In this document: positions 32,955-40,469 of the stretch, in pieces | Layout: each line of letters starts with the position of its first letter | How positions within the stretch are numbered: the stretch's first letter is position 1 | Assembly: GCA_025922715.1 (NCBI GenBank) | Contig: JAICHH010000003.1 | Coordinates: 1 to 40,959, forward strand | Origin: Nitrososphaeraceae archaeon | GTDB lineage: Archaea > Thermoproteota > Nitrososphaeria > Nitrososphaerales > Nitrososphaeraceae | DNA length: 40,959 bases | Direction of reading: 5' to 3' | Made by a program: the position numbers and the translations under genes | Notes under the pieces: model-generated | What the model saw: the letters and a program-made list of their open reading frames with translations, nothing else | What the model was told of the DNA's origin: nothing | Database searches by the model: none

Positions 32955-33899
32955 TTATTCAATAACAATTTCTTCAAAATATCGGAGAACAGTAACTTCA
33001 GATACTTTCGGAATTATTAAATTATTATTATTATTATTACTTATCATTTCTAATAGCATTGCAGGAAAATTTGCACCAGCAAGTGTAGTAAAAATTGTAC
33101 CTCCTCCAAATCTAGGATTTATTTCAATAATTTTTAGTTCTCCATTTTCAGACTCTTTTAATTGAATACAACATGGACCTTTAATTCCTAATGTCTCTGC
33201 AGTTTTTTTGCAAAGATTTTCTATCATCAAGTCTCGTTTTATTTTTCCTTTTACTGATATCCCAGCTTTGGTATCAATTCTTATTCTTGGAATTGCCATT
33301 ATTGGTTTTTCAGTAAGATCAGAAAGTACATCGACTGTATATTCTGTTCCAGGAAGATATTCCTGGAAAATCATATTTTTAAATTTGCCCAATACATATT
33401 TAAGGTCTAATTTGTTTTCTATTTTTATAATATTATTACTTCCTTTACCAAAACGTGGTTTAGCAATTAAAGGAAATGTATCTATTTTTTCATGATATTC
33501 ACAAGTAAAAGCAAAAGGAAATTTATTTGATAAGAATTTATATGATAATAATTTATCTCTGCAAATTTCTAATACCTTTCTTCTGCTAACTATTGGTATT
33601 GCACCGTATTCTACTATTAAATCATAATTGAGACTATACCCATAAATATCAAATCCAGATGAAGGCATCAAAACTTTAATATTTTGTTCTTTAATTATTT
33701 TTAATAATTTTTCTACAAAAAACTTATCATCGTATGGTGGTATAACATAATAAAAATCGCTAAGAAAAAAACCTGCAGATAGTGAATTCGAATCAGTTGA
33801 TACAATATTTCCTTTAAATAATGAAAGTCGTAAAGATTTAATGGTATTTATTCCCGCTGGCCCTCCAGCTCCAGGAACAAGTACATTGAAAGTATCCAT
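32955..33899 (-). CDS. ATP-grasp ligase, carbamoyl-phosphate-synthase-like
   Basis: The 314-residue protein has an N-terminal Rossmann-like pre-ATP-grasp region ('FNVLVPGAGGPAGINTIKSL') followed by an ATP-grasp domain. Visible motifs are 'DTFPLIAKPRFGKGSNNI' (ATP-binding lysine), 'IFQEYLPGTEYTVDVLSD' and 'KIIEINPRFGGGTIFTTL' (metal ligands). The family joins a carboxylate to an amine or thiol using ATP through an acyl-phosphate. The substrate cannot be told; cell-surface or peptide-like modification enzymes are common relatives. A run of six Asn near the C-terminus comes from an AAT repeat. It is divergent from the PHP gene and convergent with the glycosyltransferase. Confidence 0.82.
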   Translation of the reverse strand: MDTFNVLVPGAGGPAGINTIKSLRLSLFKGNIVSTDSNSLSAGFFLSDFYYVIPPYDDKFFVEKLLKIIKEQNIKVLMPSSGFDIYGYSLNYDLIVEYGAIPIVSRRKVLEICRDKLLSYKFLSNKFPFAFTCEYHEKIDTFPLIAKPRFGKGSNNIIKIENKLDLKYVLGKFKNMIFQEYLPGTEYTVDVLSDLTEKPIMAIPRIRIDTKAGISVKGKIKRDLMIENLCKKTAETLGIKGPCCIQLKESENGELKIIEINPRFGGGTIFTTLAGANFPAMLLEMISNNNNNNLIIPKVSEVTVLRYFEEIVIE

Positions 33900-34081
33900 T
33901 AAGATTAGTTATAATGTGATGATAATTAAAATTTACATATTTTTGCATTTAATAGCGATTGTGATTTCTATTAAAGTGGAATAATTCTATTAAATAAATA
34001 ATCATATTGCATGACCTGATACTAATTTTTATAATAAGATAGAGAATATATATTGTTATAATTCATTAGGTAATAGAAATT

Positions 34082-34699
34082 ATGAATTTAAAAGAAGACT
34101 ATCATGTCCATACTAACTATAATGATCATTCAGACTCAAATCTTACAGTGAAAAATGTAGTAATAGAAGCGGAACGAAAGGGAATAGAGATAATTGCTTT
34201 AACAGAACATGTAAGAGAATCTTCAGAATGGATCCATAATTATTTAAATGAAATCGCAAACTGCAAAAAAAAAACAAAGGTTAAAGTAATTCCAGGATTT
34301 GAAGCAAAGATTTTGTCCGATGGTAATATTGATTGTAGAGAAGATATTGCTAGAGATTACTTTATTATTGCAAGTTTTCATACGAAATATTATGATAAAG
34401 CAATTTGGATAAATGCATTAAAAAAAGTAATAGAAAATAAATACGTAAATGTTATAGGCCATTTAGCTCCTGAGAGTTCATTTCAGATAAATACAGAAGA
34501 GATAGAAGAATTTGCAAAACTTCTTAGTAAACACGACAAAATAGTAGAAGTCAATGCAAAATATAAGAGGCCACCTGAAAATTGGGTTAAAATATTTATT
34601 AAAAGAGGGGTTAGGTTTCATCTTGGTAGTGATGCACATTCCCTTAGTGAAATTGGTAATTATGCATCTATAATAAAGTTAATAAAATTATTTGCATGA
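34082..34699 (+). CDS. PHP-domain metal-dependent phosphoesterase
   Basis: The 205-residue protein is a PHP-fold hydrolase related to histidinol phosphatase and YcdX-type phosphatases. It has the first metal motif 'DYHVHTNYNDHSD' at residues 6-18, 'IALTEHVRES' near 38, 'VIPGFEAKIL' near 74, 'VIGHLAPES' near 123 and the last metal motif 'HLGSDAHSL' near 180. Together these supply the expected His/Asp/Glu ligands for a trinuclear metal site, so it is probably active. The substrate is unknown; histidinol phosphate is only one option. It is divergent from the ATP-grasp ligase, with about 180 bp between, and precedes the NikR-like regulator. Confidence 0.85.
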   Translation: MNLKEDYHVHTNYNDHSDSNLTVKNVVIEAERKGIEIIALTEHVRESSEWIHNYLNEIANCKKKTKVKVIPGFEAKILSDGNIDCREDIARDYFIIASFHTKYYDKAIWINALKKVIENKYVNVIGHLAPESSFQINTEEIEEFAKLLSKHDKIVEVNAKYKRPPENWVKIFIKRGVRFHLGSDAHSLSEIGNYASIIKLIKLFA

Positions 34700-34790
34700 T
34701 GAGAATGAATTTTTATTTTACAATATAACTAGAATACTTAAATTTTTTATAAATTAGTGCATTTTAACCATAAAATTTTATATCACTTAT

Positions 34791-35189
34791 ATGATTATTT
34801 CGCTATTGCCTATAATAAGTATTTCATTAAATGATGATATTATTAATGATATTGATAAATTGCAGAAGAATCTTGGATTTACTGGAAGATCGGAAATAGT
34901 AAGAGCTGGGTTAAGAAATATTATAGCAGAACAAAAAGAAAGAGATACATTACAGGGAAAATTGGCTGCTTTATTACTAATTATTCACCAAGAAAGGGAT
35001 GATGATCAAGTTACTAATATGAGACACGATTTTGAAGAAATTGTGACTACACATATACACAGCAAAATTGACCAAGACAGATGTGTAGAATTATTTTTAC
35101 TAAAAGGAGATGCAGAATTAATAAGGAATATGACTAAAAAATTTCAAACTAATAAAAAATTAGAACATGTAAAGCTTATTGCTATGTAA
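34791..35189 (+). CDS. NikR-like ribbon-helix-helix metal regulator
   Basis: The 132-residue protein has an N-terminal ribbon-helix-helix DNA-binding domain (about 8-47, with 'ISLNDDIINDIDKL' and 'GRSEIVRAGLRNII') and a C-terminal ACT-like metal-sensing domain, as in the nickel repressor NikR. Aligned on the family, His79, His90 and Cys98 match NikR ligands H76, H87 and C95. However, the H89 position is Lys92, and an extra His88 lies two residues earlier ('TTHIHSKIDQDRC'). The metal specificity may thus differ from nickel. It could regulate metal uptake such as the ABC transporter at 29616-31180, but no operator was found to show that. A TATA-like 'ATAAAATTTTATA' lies about 10-20 bases upstream. 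Confidence 0.82.
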   Translation: MIISLLPIISISLNDDIINDIDKLQKNLGFTGRSEIVRAGLRNIIAEQKERDTLQGKLAALLLIIHQERDDDQVTNMRHDFEEIVTTHIHSKIDQDRCVELFLLKGDAELIRNMTKKFQTNKKLEHVKLIAM

Positions 35190-35223
35190 AATATTGCTAA
35201 ATTTTCTGTTATTATATCTAAAA

Positions 35224-36078
35224 CTATTTTATTTTTAATTCCAAGGAATATCCAATTAGATCTGTATTTACTGTTGCTGGTCCCATATAAGTATTGGTGA
35301 ATTGAGCTGATTGTAGTGAGTCCTGAATTATAGAGCTACAGGCATAAGAATCGATTCCAGATTCAAGACAAAATTTGAGTAATTCATTATTAAATTCTGT
35401 CAATGAATTACTAGAGATAATATCTTCATTATTATTTTTTTTATCTACTATCTTTGCAAAATATTTCATATTTTGATTTTTTACTTGATTAACAGTAACA
35501 GAAGATTCACTCGAATCTTGATTCTTTAAAATTGACATTATTTCACTATTAACAACATTTGACGTATTAGGCAGTGATGATTGATTGGGAGGAGAAGAGC
35601 TGGATGAAGAGGAACTAGGTGGAAGTAATGAATTTAGAGGAGAAGAGCTGGATGAAGAGGAACTGGGCGGAAGTAATGAATTTAGAGATGAGCTTGATAC
35701 AGAAGAGTTTGGTCCAGAAGAGTTTGCTGTAGGTGTAGAAGGTGGAGGAGAAGAGGAACTAGGTGGAAGTAATGAATTTAGAGGAGAAGAGCTGGATGAA
35801 GAGGAACTGGGCGGAAGTAATGAATTTAGAGGAGAAGAGCTGGATGAAGAAGAATTTGAGGAAGGAGATGAACCCATTCCTTGCATTAATGAATCAATAG
35901 TACTATCCATTATACTGCTTCTTCCTATTTTATTTAAAAGATTATTTATTTCTGTATCAATGTTTGTAGGATTAGAAACGTTATCTGATTGTGAATAAAC
36001 AAAGTTTAATAATTGATCACCGCTACTTATAGACACCATTAAGATTAAACCATACAATGCCAAAAATTTAAATTTCAT
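35224..36078 (-). CDS. Secreted serine-rich repeat protein
   Basis: A 284-residue protein starts with a signal peptide (about 1-27). Residues 70-170 are a Ser/Pro-rich low-complexity region built of 16-residue repeats of the type 'SLNSLLPPSSSSSSSP', two groups of which are near-identical copies separated by a Thr/Pro/Asn spacer. The C-terminal 100 residues ('VTVNQVKNQNMKYFAKIV' onward) contain two cysteines and look folded. No family is recognised. The Ser/Thr/Pro stretch looks like a flexible, possibly glycosylated stalk. No membrane anchor is seen at the C-terminus. It is followed on the same strand, upstream, by the LamG/discoidin protein gene, suggesting a surface-protein locus. Confidence 0.7.
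   Translation of the reverse strand: MKFKFLALYGLILMVSISSGDQLLNFVYSQSDNVSNPTNIDTEINNLLNKIGRSSIMDSTIDSLMQGMGSSPSSNSSSSSSSPLNSLLPPSSSSSSSSPLNSLLPPSSSSPPPSTPTANSSGPNSSVSSSSLNSLLPPSSSSSSSSPLNSLLPPSSSSSSSSPPNQSSLPNTSNVVNSEIMSILKNQDSSESSVTVNQVKNQNMKYFAKIVDKKNNNEDIISSNSLTEFNNELLKFCLESGIDSYACSSIIQDSLQSAQFTNTYMGPATVNTDLIGYSLELKIK
35591..35860 (-). repeat. 48-bp minisatellite in the serine-rich protein gene
   Basis: Unit copies of 48 bp run at 35591-35638, 35639-35686 and 35783-35830, with partial copies around 35750-35782 and 35831-35860. An 81-bp block (35606-35686) recurs without mismatch at 35750-35830, an offset of 144 bp or three units, so a recent block duplication is likely. Because 48 is divisible by three, copy changes keep the frame and alter only the length of the serine-rich stalk. 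Confidence 0.85.
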
Positions 36079-36285
36079 TTAAATATTTTACCTCGACCGA
36101 TCTTGTATCTTTTAGTATTAATATGAATTGTAGAAAAGTTATAATTGATTCTCCTATAATATTATAGGATTTTCTATGAAGTTTAAAAATTGGTAACGTT
36201 CAATAGAAAATAAAACAATTATAATATTTTTAGGAATATACAAAATATTTAAAATTTAAAATATTTAAAAATTTTTGGGAATATA

Positions 36286-38580
36286 TTAGTTAGATTCTTG
36301 TTTTATATTTTCTGAGGTTTGATTTAGTTGGGTAGTGTTTAAAAGTTTTGGAGTATCAATTAATTCTATTATACACGTTTTGTCTGTTCTTTCTATTACT
36401 CCTGTACATCCAGAAATTCTATTTATTTCATATCCAAATGTATTAGATATCTTAACATCATAATTTCCTGGCTTTATGGATACTTTTTGAAAGTTGTTGC
36501 TACCTGCAAAAGAACTTGGTTCAACGTTTTCTCCTTTCACTGTTATATTAAAATCTAATGGTTTTTTGCTTCCACCATGGACATTTATTACTTCTACTAG
36601 AACATTCAAGTGAAGGTCACGTAAAAGTAAGTTTACATTTGCATTGTTATTATTGTTACTGTCGTTAATGTTCTTATTTGTTGTAGCGATTGTAGTTGTA
36701 AGATTGTTACTTGTAAGATTGTTACTTGTAAGATTATAAGTATTGTTTAGTAATTCTTTAGAGGTTTTTGTGGGATCCATATCATCCAATGTTATCACAC
36801 ATTCTATGTTGTCACCTGAACCTATAATACCTTTACATCCAGCTGATAAAGTAGTTTTATATCCTGTGAAGTTATTTATTTTGACTTCATATGGTCCTGT
36901 TTGTAGAGATACAGACTGTCCATCGGGATTACCGGGGAATGAATTTGGAGTTGCCTGGCTACCATTAACTGATATAATAAAATCTTTTGTTTGTTTAGTT
37001 CCCCCATTATCATTGATGACCTGAGTTACTATATTTATGAGTGATGCAGAGGTAAGTGATTCTTTCTGAATTGGATTGGCAAATACATCAACTTCATTGA
37101 TACTGGCCCAATCATTTACACTATTACCAGTAACAGTAATTCTAAGATACTTACCAACAGTGTCTGGTATATCATATATTTCAATATCGTCAGTAGTATA
37201 ACTATTAGTGCTCGAAAAAACCTGTCTAAAATCATAACCATCTGAAGACACAGAGACTACGAAATCAATGTAACGGAAATCTCCTTTATACCAAGAAATT
37301 CCAATATCACATACCTGTTTTTCTTGTCCAAGATCAAATTGTAACCATGAACCCAATCCTAGATTTGACCATTTTGTGGAAAGATCATTGTCGACTGAAT
37401 TGCCCTCAGTATTATTAGGTGAATTATCTATTGATGAAATATGATCGACAGGGATATTTAATGGTAAACATGGAGAAGGAGATCCAGGAACTATGGGATT
37501 ATTAATATCAATCTCAGAGATACTGGACCAATCATTCATTGAATTGTCATTAACGGTTATTTTAAGAAAGCGAGCTTTTATATCCGGAATATCAAATTTT
37601 TCTGGTCCGGTGGTAAGTCCACTAGTAGTTTCAGAAAATAAATTGCTAAAAATTTCTCCATCTACAGATGTAGATATAGTGAAATTAACCTTCCTCTGAT
37701 CACCTTTATACCAAGATATATCAATATCACAGATCTCCTTTTCTTTACCTAAATCTACTTGAACCCAAGAATCGAGTCCATATTTAGACCATCGAGTGGA
37801 TTGATTACCATCAATTGCATTAAGTTCTGTATTATTGCCAGCATGTCCTATGGAGGTAACATTAACAGCCTTTTCAGGTTTACAAGATGTATTATCGCCG
37901 AAGGAAACAAATACTAATTGATTATCTAAATTGAATTTGTTTTGTGTATATGCATCGTATACCTCTGCTGTAGTAAGAGATCTATCCCAAATACGAATTT
38001 CATCTACATCGCCCACATATAACTTATCTTTGAAGAGAGAGTTTGCAGCAATGGCAATCCTATTTTTTCCTGTACTATCAGGCTTTGCATTCTTTGTATT
38101 TATACTATGGTCAAGCACACCATCGATAAACAACTTTAGTAATGATCCGTCATAAGTCACTGTAGCATAATGCCATTTATTGTCATTAACGGGTTTTTTA
38201 GAAGTAACAAAATAATTTGAGGAGTCTTTTGCTTCAAATCCCGCTTGAAGATGACCTAGGTAGGTTATCCAAAATCCATAGTTCATATTTTCACCGGAAG
38301 CTTCAGATCCAAATCCACCTTTATTAACTAAAAATGAAACATTGGGATCGGTATTATTTGTTTTAAACCAAACAGCAATTGAAAATTGATTTAATTGAAA
38401 TAATTCTGAATCTTTTACATATTTAAAATTATTACCAGTAAAGGTTCCAAATTTTCCAATTTGTGCTTCTACACTACTAATTTGAAAATGATTGGAAGAA
38501 ATAATGGTAAATGAAATTAGAAATGAAATTAAAATTAACATAATCACCTTATTTTCATAAATTTTATAATTTGTTGTCAT
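36286..38580 (-). CDS. Secreted LamG and discoidin (F5/8C) domain protein
   Basis: The 764-residue protein begins with a signal peptide (about 12-38). A LamG/concanavalin-like domain at about 42-228 includes 'QFSIAVWFKTNNTDPNVSF', 'KWHYATVTYDGSLLKLFIDG' and 'DEIRIWDRSLTTAEV'. Two F5/8-type C (discoidin) domains follow, about 235-358 and 372-500, each with 'STRWSK'/'STKWSN', 'VDLGKEKEICDIDISWYKGD' or its counterpart and a closing 'DNSMNDWSSISEIDI'-type segment. Two smaller repeats near 515-595 and 655-740 share 'VINxxGGxK', a PGxY turn and a paired-cysteine ending; they are separated by an Asn/Thr linker of NLTSN repeats. LamG and discoidin domains bind glycans, so an adhesion or carbohydrate-binding role at the cell surface is likely. 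No anchor is visible. Confidence 0.85.
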   Translation of the reverse strand: MTTNYKIYENKVIMLILISFLISFTIISSNHFQISSVEAQIGKFGTFTGNNFKYVKDSELFQLNQFSIAVWFKTNNTDPNVSFLVNKGGFGSEASGENMNYGFWITYLGHLQAGFEAKDSSNYFVTSKKPVNDNKWHYATVTYDGSLLKLFIDGVLDHSINTKNAKPDSTGKNRIAIAANSLFKDKLYVGDVDEIRIWDRSLTTAEVYDAYTQNKFNLDNQLVFVSFGDNTSCKPEKAVNVTSIGHAGNNTELNAIDGNQSTRWSKYGLDSWVQVDLGKEKEICDIDISWYKGDQRKVNFTISTSVDGEIFSNLFSETTSGLTTGPEKFDIPDIKARFLKITVNDNSMNDWSSISEIDINNPIVPGSPSPCLPLNIPVDHISSIDNSPNNTEGNSVDNDLSTKWSNLGLGSWLQFDLGQEKQVCDIGISWYKGDFRYIDFVVSVSSDGYDFRQVFSSTNSYTTDDIEIYDIPDTVGKYLRITVTGNSVNDWASINEVDVFANPIQKESLTSASLINIVTQVINDNGGTKQTKDFIISVNGSQATPNSFPGNPDGQSVSLQTGPYEVKINNFTGYKTTLSAGCKGIIGSGDNIECVITLDDMDPTKTSKELLNNTYNLTSNNLTSNNLTTTIATTNKNINDSNNNNNANVNLLLRDLHLNVLVEVINVHGGSKKPLDFNITVKGENVEPSSFAGSNNFQKVSIKPGNYDVKISNTFGYEINRISGCTGVIERTDKTCIIELIDTPKLLNTTQLNQTSENIKQESN

Positions 38581-38744
38581 TATCTCTCACCAAGAATTAG
38601 TCAAATAAATTTCTTTTATCACTTTCAGAAATTTACCAAGATGTCCTATAATCTATTTTACCAAAAATAGTTGATAAAAAAATAAAATAAATTTACTAAT
38701 TATGAAAAAATAATAATGATAACTATCTCAAACAATTATACATA

Positions 38745-39365
38745 TTATTCTCCTCTTGTGGCCAATGATAATAAGACTTCTTTACCAAAATCAACAGCCA
38801 ATTTTTTTTCTTCCATCATTCCACACTCAATGCATTTAATAGTATTATTAAGTTTGACGGTATCTCCTCCACAGATATAACATATACAATACACAACACC
38901 GAAATCTTTATCGTTTATAGTAGCATGAGCAGAAGAGTTCATCAAGCTAAAGATCCTTCCTCTTACTATATCTCCAACTCTATAAACTAATTTAGGTCTT
39001 CTCTCACCTCTGTCCCTCCTAGAATTCCATCCTCCTGATCCCGAGGCTATCCTTGTTGAGGCAATTGCAGATAGACCTGAAGAAAATTTTTTATTATTGA
39101 GATATAAGATTCGTATAGAAATCATACTTCCAAATAACATTTCTATATATCCTACTATAACATCCCCGATTTTTGGAAAATGTGCTTGTTTTATTCTTTC
39201 GATAACAACTTGTCTCTTTTTAAAATCATATTCTTTTTTACCGAAACTCAAAGATCTTATAGAACCATCTACAACAAAAGTATTTTTTCCACTTTCAAAT
39301 TCTTCAATAAATGCAAGATGTTCACCAGGAAATATAACATCATAATTCGCTTTTTTCTTAATCAT
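38745..39365 (-). CDS. csl4: Exosome RNA-binding subunit Csl4
   Basis: Csl4 forms part of the RNA-binding cap of the archaeal exosome, which degrades and polyadenylates RNA. The 206-residue protein has an N-terminal domain (about 10-60, 'FPGEHLAFIEEFESGKNTF'), an S1-type OB fold (about 65-155, with 'IGDVIVGYIEMLFGSMISI') and a C-terminal zinc ribbon with Cys162, Cys165, Cys178 and Cys181. The S1 domain holds an Arg/Gly-rich loop (about 105-125), which is longer than usual. The Rrp4, Rrp41 and Rrp42 genes are not in the window. It is transcribed alone, between the surface protein and the small membrane protein genes. Confidence 0.9.
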   Translation of the reverse strand: MIKKKANYDVIFPGEHLAFIEEFESGKNTFVVDGSIRSLSFGKKEYDFKKRQVVIERIKQAHFPKIGDVIVGYIEMLFGSMISIRILYLNNKKFSSGLSAIASTRIASGSGGWNSRRDRGERRPKLVYRVGDIVRGRIFSLMNSSAHATINDKDFGVVYCICYICGGDTVKLNNTIKCIECGMMEEKKLAVDFGKEVLLSLATRGE

Positions 39366-39488
39366 TTAAGGATTGTATATATCTTAAAGTTATAATTGTT
39401 ATTTTTTACATTCTTCTACTTATCTGAAACAGTAATAGTGGGATGATTTGATACAATTTCGGTATTATATGTATACCTTTTACTATTT

Positions 39489-39629
39489 TTAATTTAATAG
39501 TAATTGATATATTAATACTATAAAAAAAATTCCAACAACAATTAAACTGATTCCTGCAGCAAAAACGAATTTTAAATTACCTTTTCTTAATTCCCTTTTT
39601 AAATTATCAAATTTTAAAAACTTTAGCAA
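39489..39629 (-). CDS. 46-aa single-pass membrane protein
   Basis: This short ORF has a TTG start and a single transmembrane helix. The first 20 residues are strongly basic ('LKFLKFDNLKRELRKGNLK'), and residues 21-45 are hydrophobic ('FVFAAGISLIVVGIFFIVLI'), so the N-terminus should face the cytoplasm. No family is recognised. 'AGGGA' lies 3-7 bases upstream of the TTG and can serve as a weak ribosome site. It follows the UPF0147 gene on the same strand by 50 bp and may share its transcript. It could be chance, but the charge pattern of a positive-inside anchor is typical of real small membrane proteins. Confidence 0.55.
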   Translation of the reverse strand: MLKFLKFDNLKRELRKGNLKFVFAAGISLIVVGIFFIVLIYQLLLN

Positions 39630-39679
39630 TTCCCTAAATATTTATGGATAGAAAGTCTAACTACAAACAGTATTTTCAA

Positions 39680-39970
39680 TTACTGCTCTCTTATACTTTC
39701 TAACTTTGAAACTACTTGCCAAAGGGACGTTCTGATATGTGATTCCATATGTCTATTTTGTGTTAAGCTATCCAGCATACTAACTGCATTAGCTGCTCTA
39801 ACAGATATACTCCCATTTTTTTCTTCTTTTAAAATGTCATAAATATCTTTGATTTGGTTGCGTATTACCCTAGGAAGGTCTTTATTCTCCTTGAATGATT
39901 CTAAAGTTGCAATTGTACTCTCAAGCCTTTCTGTGTTTTCTTGATCACGGATTTCCTTTTTTGATTTCAT
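39680..39970 (-). CDS. UPF0147 family protein
   Basis: A 96-residue helical protein matching archaeal UPF0147, a family of unknown function. Visible segments are 'RLESTIATLESFKENKDLPR', 'VIRNQIKDIYDILKEEKNG' and 'ISVRAANAVSMLDSLTQNRH', which form a small helical bundle. Its conservation across archaea suggests a core role, but none is known. It is upstream of the 46-aa membrane protein on the same strand and divergent from the DUF2024 gene. Confidence 0.88.
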   Translation of the reverse strand: MKSKKEIRDQENTERLESTIATLESFKENKDLPRVIRNQIKDIYDILKEEKNGSISVRAANAVSMLDSLTQNRHMESHIRTSLWQVVSKLESIREQ

Positions 39971-40125
39971 AATAGCAAACTAAACCTCGATTTTGTAAAG
40001 AATAAAAATTAGTTGATTATTACTTATTTATATGTTTTTATTTCTCATAAATTTAAAGTTAATAGAATAATGAATTTAGAAAAGATCTAGTATGGAATAA
40101 ATATTCCTAAATATTTATTTATCTT

Positions 40126-40386
40126 ATGGAATGTGCAGTTTATGATACATATGTAACAAAAAAAGATGGAAAAATCATGCATTTTGATGTGATTGTAGAA
40201 GCTAGTACTCCTCATGAAAAAGCAATTGAATATGGAAAGGAATTCCTTGAACAAGTAGGTCAGGGAAATCAAACAATGACCCAAGAAGAGTGTCAATTCT
40301 GTCATGTTCAGGAAGCTCCACCTGTAGTTGCGAAGGATATTGAAAATAGAGGATACTTTATTCAAAAAATGGAAGGTTGTCCATAA
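40126..40386 (+). CDS. DUF2024 family protein
   Basis: The 86-residue protein matches DUF2024: 'CAVYDTYVTKKDGKIMHFDV' at the start, 'PHEKAIEYGKEFLEQVGQG' in the middle, and a metal-binding-like 'EECQFCHVQEA' with Cys56, Cys59 and His60. The family's function is unknown. The 'MHFD' and 'CxxCH' elements suggest a bound metal. It stands alone, with a TATA-like element upstream and about 80 bp to the next gene on the same strand. Confidence 0.85.
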   Translation: MECAVYDTYVTKKDGKIMHFDVIVEASTPHEKAIEYGKEFLEQVGQGNQTMTQEECQFCHVQEAPPVVAKDIENRGYFIQKMEGCP

Positions 40387-40469
40387 TTTTTTATTTGTTT
40401 TTTCAATTTATTAAACTTTAACTCGAGCTATTGTAGTGGAAGGTTTAGCAATACCTTAATAAACTTATA

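Noticed and set aside
33208-33495. 95-residue plus-strand ORF inside the ATP-grasp gene
   Set aside because: The opposite strand encodes clear ATP-grasp motifs over this stretch, so this ORF is a shadow.
35585-35998. 137-residue Glu/Gly-rich plus-strand ORF with repeats
   Set aside because: It is the complement of the Ser/Pro minisatellite in the secreted protein gene, which has a signal peptide and a folded C-terminal half.
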